NCBI GenBank assembly: GCA_046347155.1
Contig: JAXMGT010000001.1
Span: 124,001 to 188,000, forward strand
Direction of reading: 5' to 3'
Origin: RPQJ01 sp046347155
GTDB taxonomy: Bacteria; Pseudomonadota; Gammaproteobacteria; Steroidobacterales; Steroidobacteraceae
DNA: 64,000 bases
Every line of letters starts with the position of its first letter. Position 1 is the first letter of the stretch. The position numbers were made by a program, and so were the translations under genes. Positions 9,494-16,702 of this stretch are shown piece after piece. The notes under the pieces are model-generated. The model made no database searches. It saw only the letters and a list, made by a program, of their open reading frames with translations, and was not told the origin of the DNA.

Positions 9494-10099
9494 TCACTGC
9501 ACGACGAGCCGGACCCACCCGGCGTCGACGCGTTCGCCAAGTCGGTCGTGGCCCTCGATCCGGATCCGGTATTCACCGGGGCCGAACGCCGAGCTGTTGA
9601 GCGCGAGCCGCAGCTCCTGGTTCGAGTCGGGGACCATCCGCTGGACGGCCAGCAACCGGCCGTGGTCCACCTTGTCGATCGTGATCCCGTACGTCGGGAA
9701 GTTCGCGTAACCAACCGGCAGGTAGAGTTCGAGCAGCTGCGGCGGGTCGGGCCAGTCGAGGGTCGCGTCCGGCGTCGCGGACCAGCTACGCGGGTTCGGC
9801 GCGATGCGCACCGCGCGCTCGGCACCGGCCGCACGGAGCGTGAGCCTGCGCACCTCGGACGCCATGTCGGCCTCGTGGGCCCGGGCCCGGTCCGCAGCGA
9901 TCTTGCCGGCAATGCCGGCCGTCACGCACAGCACGGCGACGACCGCGAGGCCGGCGACCGTGCTCGGTTTCTGCCACCAGGCGTACTCGAGCGGCTCGAC
10001 CGGCAGCGGCGGGCCGGGCGGGGGCGGCAGCGGCAGCTCCGCCTGCTCGGCCGGTTTGCGGGCCGGGCCCGCCTTCTTCTTCTTCCTGCCGTTGCTCAT
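9494..10099 (-). CDS. single-pass membrane protein of unknown function
   Basis: 201 residues. There is a basic, proline-rich cytoplasmic N-terminus (KKKK at 6-9; LPLPPPPGPPLP at about 22-33), one transmembrane helix at about 47-67 (STVAGLAVVAVLCVTAGIAG) and an extracytoplasmic C-terminal domain of about 130 residues that looks all-beta. I do not recognise a named family. It is the third gene of the WS/DGAT operon: its ATG overlaps the preceding stop by 4 nt, so its synthesis is tied to that of the lipid enzyme. Convergent with ybbP. Confidence 0.8.
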   Translation of the reverse strand: MSNGRKKKKAGPARKPAEQAELPLPPPPGPPLPVEPLEYAWWQKPSTVAGLAVVAVLCVTAGIAGKIAADRARAHEADMASEVRRLTLRAAGAERAVRIAPNPRSWSATPDATLDWPDPPQLLELYLPVGYANFPTYGITIDKVDHGRLLAVQRMVPDSNQELRLALNSSAFGPGEYRIRIEGHDRLGERVDAGWVRLVVQ

Positions 10100-10845
10100 G
10101 CAGTGTCGGGGACCGGCTCTTTCCGGCCGAAATCATAGGGATCCGGGTGTCGCGCGCGGATGCGCTGCATGTAGCGCGTCTCGCGGTCGCGGATGATAAC
10201 GAGAAATTCATCCGCGCCGTGCATCGCCTGGAACGCCGCGAGGCCGCGCTCGAGGAAGTCCTGCAGGGCCCCGAACCCGGCCGCGTGGGCCGGCCCGTGC
10301 GCGAGCCGCACCAGCGCGTGGACGAAGGGCTTCCGGGCCACTGCGTCGAGGTAGGTCCCGATGACGCCGAGCAGCTCGATCTGGCGCTCGCGGTCGGCCG
10401 GGCGTCCGGCGCCCCGATAGCCCTCGGCGTAGATCGCGACCGTGATCGGCCCCGCCGGCAGCGCGCGCACGACATCCGCGTCGAGTTCCTGCGCCAGCAC
10501 CTCGAGCTCGAGCGCGAGGCACATCGCGTCGAGGGCCTGGCGCGGCAGCAGCCGTTCCATGACGCGCTGCACGCGCGCGAGGTCGCGGTCGCGCCCGCGC
10601 GGGTCGCCGCCGCCGTACAGCTCGTCGAAGAAGAACTCGACGGCCTGCCGGTAACGGGGGTTCGCGCGCAGGTCGGCGTGGCTCCGGAGCAGCCGCGCGG
10701 ACTGCCAGCGCTGCAGTTCGTGCAGCCGCGCCGCGCGGGCCGGGTCGCCGGCGAACACGTCGCGCAGTTCGGCATCGCGCGCGAGCAGCCGCGCGAGCGC
10801 GCCGCGGGCCGGTCCACGATCGATCGAAACGCCGAGGATCTTCAC
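10096..10845 (-). CDS. FFLEELY-motif family protein
   Basis: 249-residue soluble, helix-rich protein carrying FFFDELYGGGDP at residues 71-82, which matches the family named for the motif FFLEELY. Conserved features continue with the MERLLPRQALDAMCLALELEVLA region (written here in part). The molecular function is unknown. The start is GTG at 10845, giving a GTGA overlap with the WS/DGAT stop; upstream in-frame sequence is only a frame shadow of that gene. Its stop in turn overlaps the following membrane-protein ATG. The strict coupling suggests a role connected with neutral lipid or acyl-CoA metabolism (inference). Confidence 0.8.
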   Translation of the reverse strand: MKILGVSIDRGPARGALARLLARDAELRDVFAGDPARAARLHELQRWQSARLLRSHADLRANPRYRQAVEFFFDELYGGGDPRGRDRDLARVQRVMERLLPRQALDAMCLALELEVLAQELDADVVRALPAGPITVAIYAEGYRGAGRPADRERQIELLGVIGTYLDAVARKPFVHALVRLAHGPAHAAGFGALQDFLERGLAAFQAMHGADEFLVIIRDRETRYMQRIRARHPDPYDFGRKEPVPDTA

Positions 10846-12440
10846 TTTGCGCGGCGGGGCGTCTTCGGCCGCGGGGCGGGCGTCCGTTTCGCGCCGCGTG
10901 CGGCGGACTTCTTCGCCTTCGCGGCCGCGGCGGGCCGGGCACGCTGCGCGGCGGGCGGCCGTGCGGTTGGCCCTTGCACGCGACCGGGCTTCTTCGTCCG
11001 CGCCGGCTTCTTCGCCGCCCCGCGGGCCGCGACCGCCGATTTCAGCGCGTCGAAGTTCGGGCGGATCCGCGCGATCACCGCGGCCGGCTCGTCCACGAGC
11101 GCGTCGTCCGAGATCATCCCGAAGTACACCCGGCCCGCGTAGCTCAGGATGCTGATGCCGACGCCGATGCTGCCGCTCTGCGGCACCCAGAAGTACATCT
11201 CGGTGATCCGCTGCCCGCACATCAGCAGCGGCGCCTGCGGGCCCGGCACGTTCGACACGACGGCCGAACCCTTGCGGCTCAGGAGCTCGACGGCGGGCGC
11301 CTGCAGCGTGGCTGGCAGCATCCCGAGCATGCCGAGCACCGCGAGCGTCATCGGCGGCTGCATCGAGCCCTTCAGCGACGTCATCGTCTCGCGCATCGCG
11401 GTCACGCGCTCGACGGGATCTTCGAGCCCGACCGCCATCTCGACGAACACGAGCCCGAACCGGTTGCCGAGCGTCAGCGGCTCGTCGGCCGCGCGCAGGT
11501 TCACCGGCACCGAGGCGCGGAGCTTCAGCCCGCCGGTCGGGTGGCCACCGCCGCGCAGCCAGTCGCCGAGTGCGCCCGCGACCGTGGACATCAGCACGTC
11601 GTTGATCGTGCAACCAAGCGCCCGGCCGACCGCCTTGACCTCGTCGAGCGGGATCGGCTCGCCCCAGGCGACGCGCTTCGTGCCGGTGATCGGCCCGCGC
11701 AGCGGCGTCGGCGGGTCGTCCGTCATCGTCACGACGTTCGCGAACTCGCCGACCATGCTGCCGGCCTGCAGCGCGAGGTCGGAGACCCTGCCCGGGTTGA
11801 AGAGCTGGTGGATGCCGGCCTCGAGCAGCTTCGCGCCCTCGGCGAGCGCGTGCTCAAGGATGTCGCCGGTCGGCTGCGTGAATCGCCCGATCCAGCTCAG
11901 CACCGGCAGCACGTCCGGGCGCGCACCGCGCGGGCCCGGGGAAGCCGCCTTCGCCCGTCCACCCATCGCGGGGGCCGGGTCCTGCTCGGTCATCGAGAGC
12001 AGCACCCGGATCATCGCGATGCCGTCCGCGTAGCAGTGGTGCACCCGGGTGATCCAGGCGCTGCCGCCGAGGTAGCGTTCGACCAGGTGCAGCTGCCACA
12101 TCGGGCGCGACGGGTCGAGCGGCGTGGCGGCGAGTTCGGCGCAGAGCGCCTCGAGCTCGGCCTTGCCGCCGGCGCCGGGCAGCCTCACGACCTTCACGTG
12201 CTCGTCGATGTCGAAGTCGTCGTCTTCGACCCAGGACGCCCCGAGCGGGTCGGCGACCGCCTTCTGCCGGAACCGGTCGAAGCACAGCAGCCGCTGGCGG
12301 ACCATCCGGCGGAACTCGGCCGGGCGGATCGGCGTCTCGGTGGCCGAGACGCCGACGATCATCATCGAGTTGCCCGGCGTGTCCATGCGCAGCCACGCCG
12401 TGTCGATCGTCGACATGCGCTCGTGGCGGGTCGTGGTCAT
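10842..12440 (-). CDS. wax ester synthase / diacylglycerol acyltransferase with H1-like C-terminal tail
   Basis: Bacterial WS/DGAT that transfers acyl groups from acyl-CoA to fatty alcohols or diacylglycerol, giving wax esters or triacylglycerol. The catalytic HHxxxDG motif is VHHCYADG (His134-His135, Asp139-Gly140), and PLDPSRPMWQLHLVE (108-121) matches the conserved PLDRSRPLW block. The C-terminal WES domain has SNVPGPQAPL. At 532 residues it is about 60 longer than usual. The extra part is a 58-residue Ala/Lys/Arg/Pro tail with 20 basic and no acidic residues, resembling histone H1 or PhaF tails. The start is ATG at 12440; ATG at 12416 (MSTIDTAWLRM) is an alternative. First gene of a three-gene coupled operon. 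Confidence 0.93.
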   Translation of the reverse strand: MTTTRHERMSTIDTAWLRMDTPGNSMMIVGVSATETPIRPAEFRRMVRQRLLCFDRFRQKAVADPLGASWVEDDDFDIDEHVKVVRLPGAGGKAELEALCAELAATPLDPSRPMWQLHLVERYLGGSAWITRVHHCYADGIAMIRVLLSMTEQDPAPAMGGRAKAASPGPRGARPDVLPVLSWIGRFTQPTGDILEHALAEGAKLLEAGIHQLFNPGRVSDLALQAGSMVGEFANVVTMTDDPPTPLRGPITGTKRVAWGEPIPLDEVKAVGRALGCTINDVLMSTVAGALGDWLRGGGHPTGGLKLRASVPVNLRAADEPLTLGNRFGLVFVEMAVGLEDPVERVTAMRETMTSLKGSMQPPMTLAVLGMLGMLPATLQAPAVELLSRKGSAVVSNVPGPQAPLLMCGQRITEMYFWVPQSGSIGVGISILSYAGRVYFGMISDDALVDEPAAVIARIRPNFDALKSAVAARGAAKKPARTKKPGRVQGPTARPPAAQRARPAAAAKAKKSAARGAKRTPAPRPKTPRRAK

Positions 12441-12499
12441 CGTGGCGGTCCCCCGGGGCGTGGCCGGTCGCCGGTCCGGCGCCGACATTCTAACGACAG

Positions 12500-12511
12500 T
12501 ACGGAACCGTA
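12500..12511. promoter_or_regulatory. candidate operator palindrome upstream of the WS/DGAT gene
   Basis: TACGG-AA-CCGTA is an exact inverted repeat with a 2-nt centre, about 60 nt upstream of the WS/DGAT start codon and inside the 225-nt divergent intergenic region. Size and symmetry are like a dimeric repressor site, but no cognate regulator is encoded nearby. Confidence 0.3.
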
Positions 12512-12564
12512 TTTCGCGGAACCTCGGCCGGCCGCTACGGTCGTACCTGCAGTCCCGTGCGGGG

Positions 12565-12585
12565 CGCCGCTGCAGTGCAGCGGCG
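12565..12585. promoter_or_regulatory. 21-bp palindrome in the WS/DGAT divergent intergenic region
   Basis: CGCCGCTGCA-G-TGCAGCGGCG has perfect 10-nt arms around a single central base. It lies 81 nt before the secreted-protein ATG. The loop is too short for a stable RNA hairpin to form over its full length, which favours a protein-binding site, although high GC content makes chance palindromes more likely. Confidence 0.3.
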
Positions 12586-12665
12586 GGCCGTCCGGGCGCC
12601 GCTTCCGAGCCCGCGCGATCCGTCGTCGGTCCGGACCCCGTCCAGAACCTTTGGAGTAGACCCTG

Positions 12666-13124
12666 ATGAAGAGCTTCAAGCAGATGTTCCGCGCCGCCGC
12701 CGTGGCGGCCGCCGTCCTGGTCGCCGGCACCGCCTCGGCCGCGAACCCCGACTGGACCAAGTACGACGGCTCGATCTCGATCAACGAGACCGAGTTCGCC
12801 GCGGTGCTCGGCGGCAGCGTCGGCGGTGGCGTGCTGACGGTCGGCCCCAAGACCTACAAGTTCAAGGTCGAGGGCCTCACCGCCGGCGTCAACGTCGGCG
12901 TCAGCAAGGTGAAGGGCAATGGCTTCGTCTACAACCTGAAGAACGTCGCCGACTTCGCCGGCACCTACACGCAGCTCGACGTCAGCGCCACCGGCGGCGC
13001 GGGCGCGGGCCTCGTGCACCTGAAGAACGAGAAGGGCGTGATCATCACGCTCGGCACCACGCAGAAGGGCCTGCAGCTCAATGTCGGCTCGGCCACCGGC
13101 GTGAAGATCAAGCTCGAGCAGTAA
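12666..13124 (+). CDS. small secreted beta-rich protein, DUF1134/EipA-like pattern
   Basis: 152 residues with a clear Sec signal peptide (positive MKSFKQ, hydrophobic core, cleavage near TASA-AN at residue 25). The mature part is rich in Gly, Val and Thr and lacks Cys. Its order of motifs, GPKTYKFKVEGLT, NGFVYNLKNVADFAGTY and NEKGVIITL, resembles DUF1134 envelope proteins, but I cannot confirm the family. The ATG at 12666 has GGAG (12652-12655) upstream. It has its own strong terminator, so it is a single-gene unit divergent from the WS/DGAT operon. Confidence 0.8.
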   Translation: MKSFKQMFRAAAVAAAVLVAGTASAANPDWTKYDGSISINETEFAAVLGGSVGGGVLTVGPKTYKFKVEGLTAGVNVGVSKVKGNGFVYNLKNVADFAGTYTQLDVSATGGAGAGLVHLKNEKGVIITLGTTQKGLQLNVGSATGVKIKLEQ

Positions 13125-13144
13125 TCGAAGGCTCGATCGAGAAG

Positions 13145-13179
13145 CGGGGCGTCGGCGAGGGCCGGCGCCCCGTCTTTTT
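13145..13179 (+). terminator. Rho-independent terminator after the small secreted protein gene
   Basis: A 12-bp GC-rich stem (CGGGGCGTCGGC, 13145-13156, with GCCGGCGCCCCG, 13161-13172, one G-U pair) and a GAGG loop are followed by TCTTTTT. This is the clearest intrinsic terminator in the window. Confidence 0.9.
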
Positions 13180-13233
13180 GCGCCACGCGACCGACCCACG
13201 CAGTCGTCGCCGTCCCGCGTGGCGTCGCCCGAA

Positions 13234-13294
13234 TTGACCTCCGCCCCCCCGGCCCCTAAGGTAGGCCGAAACGCCCGGGATCACGCGTCCCGGG
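13234..13294 (+). promoter_or_regulatory. possible sigma-70 promoter and leader hairpin of the acyl-CoA reductase gene
   Basis: TTGACC (13234-13239) and TAAGGT (13257-13262) are 17 nt apart; the -35 match is good and the -10 match weak. A perfect 7-bp hairpin (CCCGGGA 13274-13280, TCCCGGG 13288-13294) lies in the predicted leader, just before GGGAGA and the ATG at 13319. Confidence 0.4.
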
Positions 13295-13318
13295 TCTTCG
13301 ATACGGCGGGAGAAATCA

Positions 13319-15319
13319 ATGAGTTACTTCGTCACCGGCGCGACCGGCTTCCTCGGTCGGTTCCTGGTCCAGCGGCTGCTGGATAACCATTCCGGCACGA
13401 TCTACGTGCTGGTGCGGCCGAAGTCGATCGGCAAGCTCGACGAGCTGCGCGAGTTCTGGGGCAAGGACAGCCTGAAGCGCGTCGTCCCGATCAAGGGCGA
13501 CCTGGGCGCCGGGATGCTCGGCGTCGCGAAGCCCGACGTCGCGAAGCTCCGGCGTGCGAAGGTCCGCCACTTCTTCCACCTCGGCGCGGTGTACGACATC
13601 GAGGCCAGCGCCGAGTCGATGAAGAAGGCGAACATCACCGGCACGCAGGGCGCGCTCGACCTCGCGGCCGCGATCGGCGCCGGCTGCTTCCACCTGACCA
13701 GCTCGATCGCCGCCGCCGGCCTCTACCGCGGCACGTTCACCGAGGACATGTTCGAGGAGGCCGAGAACGTCGACCACCCGTACCACTCGACGAAGCACGA
13801 CTCGGAGGGCATGGTGCGTGCGAACGGCCGTCTGCCGTTCCGCGTCTACCGCCCGGGCATCGTGGTCGGGCACTCGAAGACGGGCTTCATCGACAAGATC
13901 GACGGCCCGTACTACTTCTTCAAGGCGCTGCAGAAGCTGCGCGAGTCGTGGCCGCGGTGGATGCCGCTGATCGGCATCGAGGGCGGCCGGATCAACCTGG
14001 TGCCGGTCGACTACGTCGTCGATTCAATGGTGTGGCTGGCGCACCAGAAGGGTCTCGACGGCCGCTGCTTCCACCTGACGGACCCCAAGGACCGCAGCAT
14101 GGGCCAGGTGCTGAACATCTTCGCGCGCGCCGCGCACGCGCCGGAGATGACGATGCGCCTCGACCCGAAGCTCTTCGCGATGGTGCCCGACGGGCTCAGG
14201 AAGACCGTCGAGCGCACGAAGCCGATCCAGAACGTCTACGAGCAGCTGCTCCGCGACCTGCAGGTGCCGAAGGCGGTGCTCGAGTTCGCCGACTACCCGA
14301 CCCGCTTCGACTCGACCGCGACGCAGAAGGCGCTGCGCAAGTCGAAGATCAGCGTCCCGTCGCTCGAGGACTACGCGTGGCGGCTGTGGGACTACTGGGA
14401 GCGCCACCTCGACCCCGACCTCACGATCGACCGCAGCCTGCGCGGCGCCGTCCGCGGCAAGGTGGTCGTGATCACCGGCGGCTCGTCGGGCATCGGCGAG
14501 GCAGCGGCGATCCGGATCGCCGAGGCCGGCGGCAAGGTCGTCGTCGTCGCGCGCGACGAGGAGAAGCTCGCCGAGGTGCGCAAGAAAATCCACGACGCCG
14601 GCGGGCACGTGAAGACCTATTCCTGCGACATCACGGACTACGCGGCGAACGACCAGCTCGCGAAGGACATCCTGAAGGAATACGGACACGTGGACGTGCT
14701 GGTGAACAACGCCGGCCGCTCGATCCGCCGCTCGCTCGCGCTGTCGTACGACCGCTTCCACGACTTCGAGCGCACGATGCAGCTGAACTACTTCGCCTGC
14801 GTGCGGCTCACGATGAACCTGCTGCCGTCGATGACGGCGCGCAAGAGCGGCCACGTGATCAACGTCTCCTCGATCGGCGTGCTGACGAACGCGCCGCGGT
14901 TCTCGGCCTACGTCGCCTCGAAGGCGGCGCTCGAGTCGTTCGCGCGCTGCGCGGCGTCCGAGTTCCACGACGAGGGCGTGTCGTTCACGATCATCAACAT
15001 GCCGCTGGTGCGCACGCCGATGATCGCGCCGACGAAGATCTACGAGGAAATGCCGACGATCATCACGCCGGACGAGGCGGCCGACATGATCGCCGACGCG
15101 ATCATCCGCAAGCCCCAGCGCATCGCGACGCGGCTCGGCGTCGCCTCCGAGATCATGCACCTGATGATGCCGAAGATGTCCGAGGTCGTGATGAACGCGG
15201 CCTACCGGATGTTCCCGGACTCGGCGGCGGCCCAGGGCAAGAAGGGCGAGGGCGACCAGCGCCCGGCGACCCGCGAGGCGATGATCTTCGCCTCGCTGAT
15301 GCGGGGTATACACTGGTAG
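13319..15319 (+). CDS. bifunctional alcohol-forming fatty acyl-CoA reductase (two SDR domains)
   Basis: 666-residue protein with two Rossmann short-chain dehydrogenase modules. The N-terminal NAD_binding_4-type domain has TGATGFLG (6-13) and the catalytic pair in YHSTK (Tyr155, Lys159). The C-terminal classical SDR has TGGSSGIG (near 387) and YVASK (Tyr531, Lys535). Length and domain order match the marinobacter-type fatty acyl-CoA reductase and mycobacterial homologues that reduce acyl-CoA through the aldehyde to fatty alcohol with NADPH. The RBS is GGGAGA before the ATG. With a WS/DGAT gene 0.9 kb away it completes a wax ester pathway. Exact substrate range is unknown. Confidence 0.9.
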   Translation: MSYFVTGATGFLGRFLVQRLLDNHSGTIYVLVRPKSIGKLDELREFWGKDSLKRVVPIKGDLGAGMLGVAKPDVAKLRRAKVRHFFHLGAVYDIEASAESMKKANITGTQGALDLAAAIGAGCFHLTSSIAAAGLYRGTFTEDMFEEAENVDHPYHSTKHDSEGMVRANGRLPFRVYRPGIVVGHSKTGFIDKIDGPYYFFKALQKLRESWPRWMPLIGIEGGRINLVPVDYVVDSMVWLAHQKGLDGRCFHLTDPKDRSMGQVLNIFARAAHAPEMTMRLDPKLFAMVPDGLRKTVERTKPIQNVYEQLLRDLQVPKAVLEFADYPTRFDSTATQKALRKSKISVPSLEDYAWRLWDYWERHLDPDLTIDRSLRGAVRGKVVVITGGSSGIGEAAAIRIAEAGGKVVVVARDEEKLAEVRKKIHDAGGHVKTYSCDITDYAANDQLAKDILKEYGHVDVLVNNAGRSIRRSLALSYDRFHDFERTMQLNYFACVRLTMNLLPSMTARKSGHVINVSSIGVLTNAPRFSAYVASKAALESFARCAASEFHDEGVSFTIINMPLVRTPMIAPTKIYEEMPTIITPDEAADMIADAIIRKPQRIATRLGVASEIMHLMMPKMSEVVMNAAYRMFPDSAAAQGKKGEGDQRPATREAMIFASLMRGIHW

Positions 15320-15380
15320 GCACGCGCGGCCGGCGTCGGCCGCGGAGCGAGCCGCGGCCCGGGGCCGCGCCGGAGGCAGC

Positions 15381-16118
15381 ATGAAGCGGATGATGGCGAT
15401 CGCGACGATGGCGCTCGTGGCGGCGGCGTGGTTCGTGCCGGCCCGGGCGGATCAACCGGCGGTGCGCTCGGCCCAGAGCGACTGCCAGCGGGAGCTCTCG
15501 CGCCGCGGTTACACGGTGCTCTCGACCCGCAACTTCCAGCAGTACAAGGACGGCTGGTCGCTCGAACTGCAGGCCCGCGACTACAAGGGCCGCACGACCT
15601 GGGGCAACTGCTACGTCGAGACGCGCACCGGCGACGTGAGCCTCTACGGCTTCGGCTGGGGCGGCAGCGGCGACTGGGGCGGTGGCGGGAACAACGGCAA
15701 CCAGCCGTTCACGTTCTACTGCGCGTCGCCCGACTACAAGTACCGCGAGTGCCAGCTGCCCGTGAACGGCCGGGCGCGCCTCACGAAGAAGAAGTCCGAC
15801 GCGCCCTGTGTCGAGGGCCGGGACTGGGGCCAGCGCGGCGACCGCGTCTGGATCGACCACGGCTGCCGGGCCAATTTCGAGGTGGTCCGCGGCGGAGGTG
15901 GCGGTGGCGGCAACAACGGCCAGCAGCAGCGCGCCGAGGCGCAATGCCGCAACGAGGCGCAGCGGCAGGGCCTGAAGGTGCAATCGGTCTCGACCCCGCG
16001 GCCGCAGGGCTCGTATTGGGAGGCGACGGTTTACGGCATGAAGAACGGCTGGAAGCTTCAGGCGCGCTGCCGGTACTACCCGGCGACGAACCAGGCGGAG
16101 CTGCGGTTCAACAACTGA
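15381..16118 (+). CDS. secreted DUF3011-domain protein
   Basis: 245 residues with a signal peptide (cleavage near ARA-DQ at residue 24). Three parts follow: an N-terminal Cys-containing segment, a central DUF3011 domain with spaced cysteines (FYCASPDYKYRECQLPV, then APCVEGRDWG and DHGCRANFEV), and a C-terminal Cys-containing segment. Gly/Asn-rich linkers (GGSGDWGGGGNNGN and GGGGGGGNNGQQQ) separate the parts. The paired cysteines suggest disulfides formed outside the cytoplasm. The function of DUF3011 is unknown. It lies 61 nt downstream of the reductase gene, after a GC-rich hairpin (15338-15359). Confidence 0.85.
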   Translation: MKRMMAIATMALVAAAWFVPARADQPAVRSAQSDCQRELSRRGYTVLSTRNFQQYKDGWSLELQARDYKGRTTWGNCYVETRTGDVSLYGFGWGGSGDWGGGGNNGNQPFTFYCASPDYKYRECQLPVNGRARLTKKKSDAPCVEGRDWGQRGDRVWIDHGCRANFEVVRGGGGGGGNNGQQQRAEAQCRNEAQRQGLKVQSVSTPRPQGSYWEATVYGMKNGWKLQARCRYYPATNQAELRFNN

Positions 16119-16144
16119 CGCGTGCCGGCGGGCCGGTGCGTTGC

Positions 16145-16167
16145 ACGCCTCGACCGGGTCGAGGCGT
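16145..16167 (+). terminator. hairpin downstream of the DUF3011 gene
   Basis: ACGCCTCGAC (16145-16154) and GTCGAGGCGT (16158-16167) form a perfect 10-bp stem around a CGG loop, 27 nt after the stop codon. No U tract follows, so it may be a processing or Rho-related stem rather than a true intrinsic terminator. Confidence 0.5.
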
Positions 16168-16219
16168 CGGTCCGGCGGCCCGGCTGCGACTGATTCCGGT
16201 TCGATTCCGCCGATTTCGC

Positions 16220-16247
16220 TTGGAATTCGCCGCGGCTTCAAATAACG
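16220..16247 (+). promoter_or_regulatory. possible sigma-70 promoter of the HU-like gene
   Basis: TTGGAA (16220-16225) and AATAAC (16242-16247) lie 16 nt apart in a locally A/T-richer stretch of an otherwise very GC-rich intergenic region. Each hexamer matches consensus only partly. Confidence 0.3.
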
Positions 16248-16300
16248 TGCGCGCGCGATCAACGTCGATCGCAGCACTCACGATGAGGTCACCCCCCGTC

Positions 16301-16669
16301 ATGGCCAAGGCCAAAAAGTCCGCGAAGAAGCCCGCTCCGAAGGCTGCCCCGAAGGCGGTCAAGAGCGTCCTCAGCAAGTCGGCGCTCGTGAAGCACCTCG
16401 CCGGCGCCTCGGGCGCCGCGGCGAAGGACGTCAAGGCGGTGATCCACGCCCTCGAGCACACGATCCACGCGTCGATCAGCAAGAAGGGCCCGCGCACGTT
16501 CGTGCTGCCCGGCCTGCTGAAGATCACCGCGGTGGCGGTGCCGGCGAAGAAGGCCCGCAAGGGCATCAACCCGTTCACGGGCGAGCCGACCGTCTTCAAG
16601 GCGAAGCCGGCGACCGTGAAGGTCAAGGTCCGCCCGATGAAGAAGCTGAAGGACGCCGCGACCGCCTGA
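16301..16669 (+). CDS. HU-family DNA-binding protein with basic N-terminal extension
   Basis: 122 residues. Residues 1-25 are a Lys/Ala/Pro tail (MAKAKKSAKKPAPKAAPKAV). An HU/IHF-like fold follows, with SKSALVKHLA, the beta-arm region LPGLLKITAVAVPAKKARKGINPFTGE (written in part elsewhere) and a basic C-terminus. Such proteins compact DNA in the nucleoid. The GINPFTGEP segment corresponds to the RNPxTGE motif of the DNA-intercalating arm. The start is taken at 16301; an ATG at 16283 would add six residues. The basic tail is of the same kind as the one on the nearby WS/DGAT enzyme. Confidence 0.88.
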   Translation: MAKAKKSAKKPAPKAAPKAVKSVLSKSALVKHLAGASGAAAKDVKAVIHALEHTIHASISKKGPRTFVLPGLLKITAVAVPAKKARKGINPFTGEPTVFKAKPATVKVKVRPMKKLKDAATA

Positions 16670-16702
16670 GGTCGTCCGTCCGCTCGCGGGTCGGGGCGGA
16701 GG

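Noticed and set aside
6715..9912. A 1,065-codon antisense open frame over ybbA-ybbP
   Set aside because: Arg/His/Glu-rich composition typical of the antisense of GC-rich coding DNA, and no recognisable motif.
10842..12440. Reading the HHxxxDG protein as a peptide-synthetase condensation domain
   Set aside because: The PLDPSRPMWQ block, the SNVPGPQ segment and the stand-alone gene fit WS/DGAT; no adenylation or carrier domain is present.
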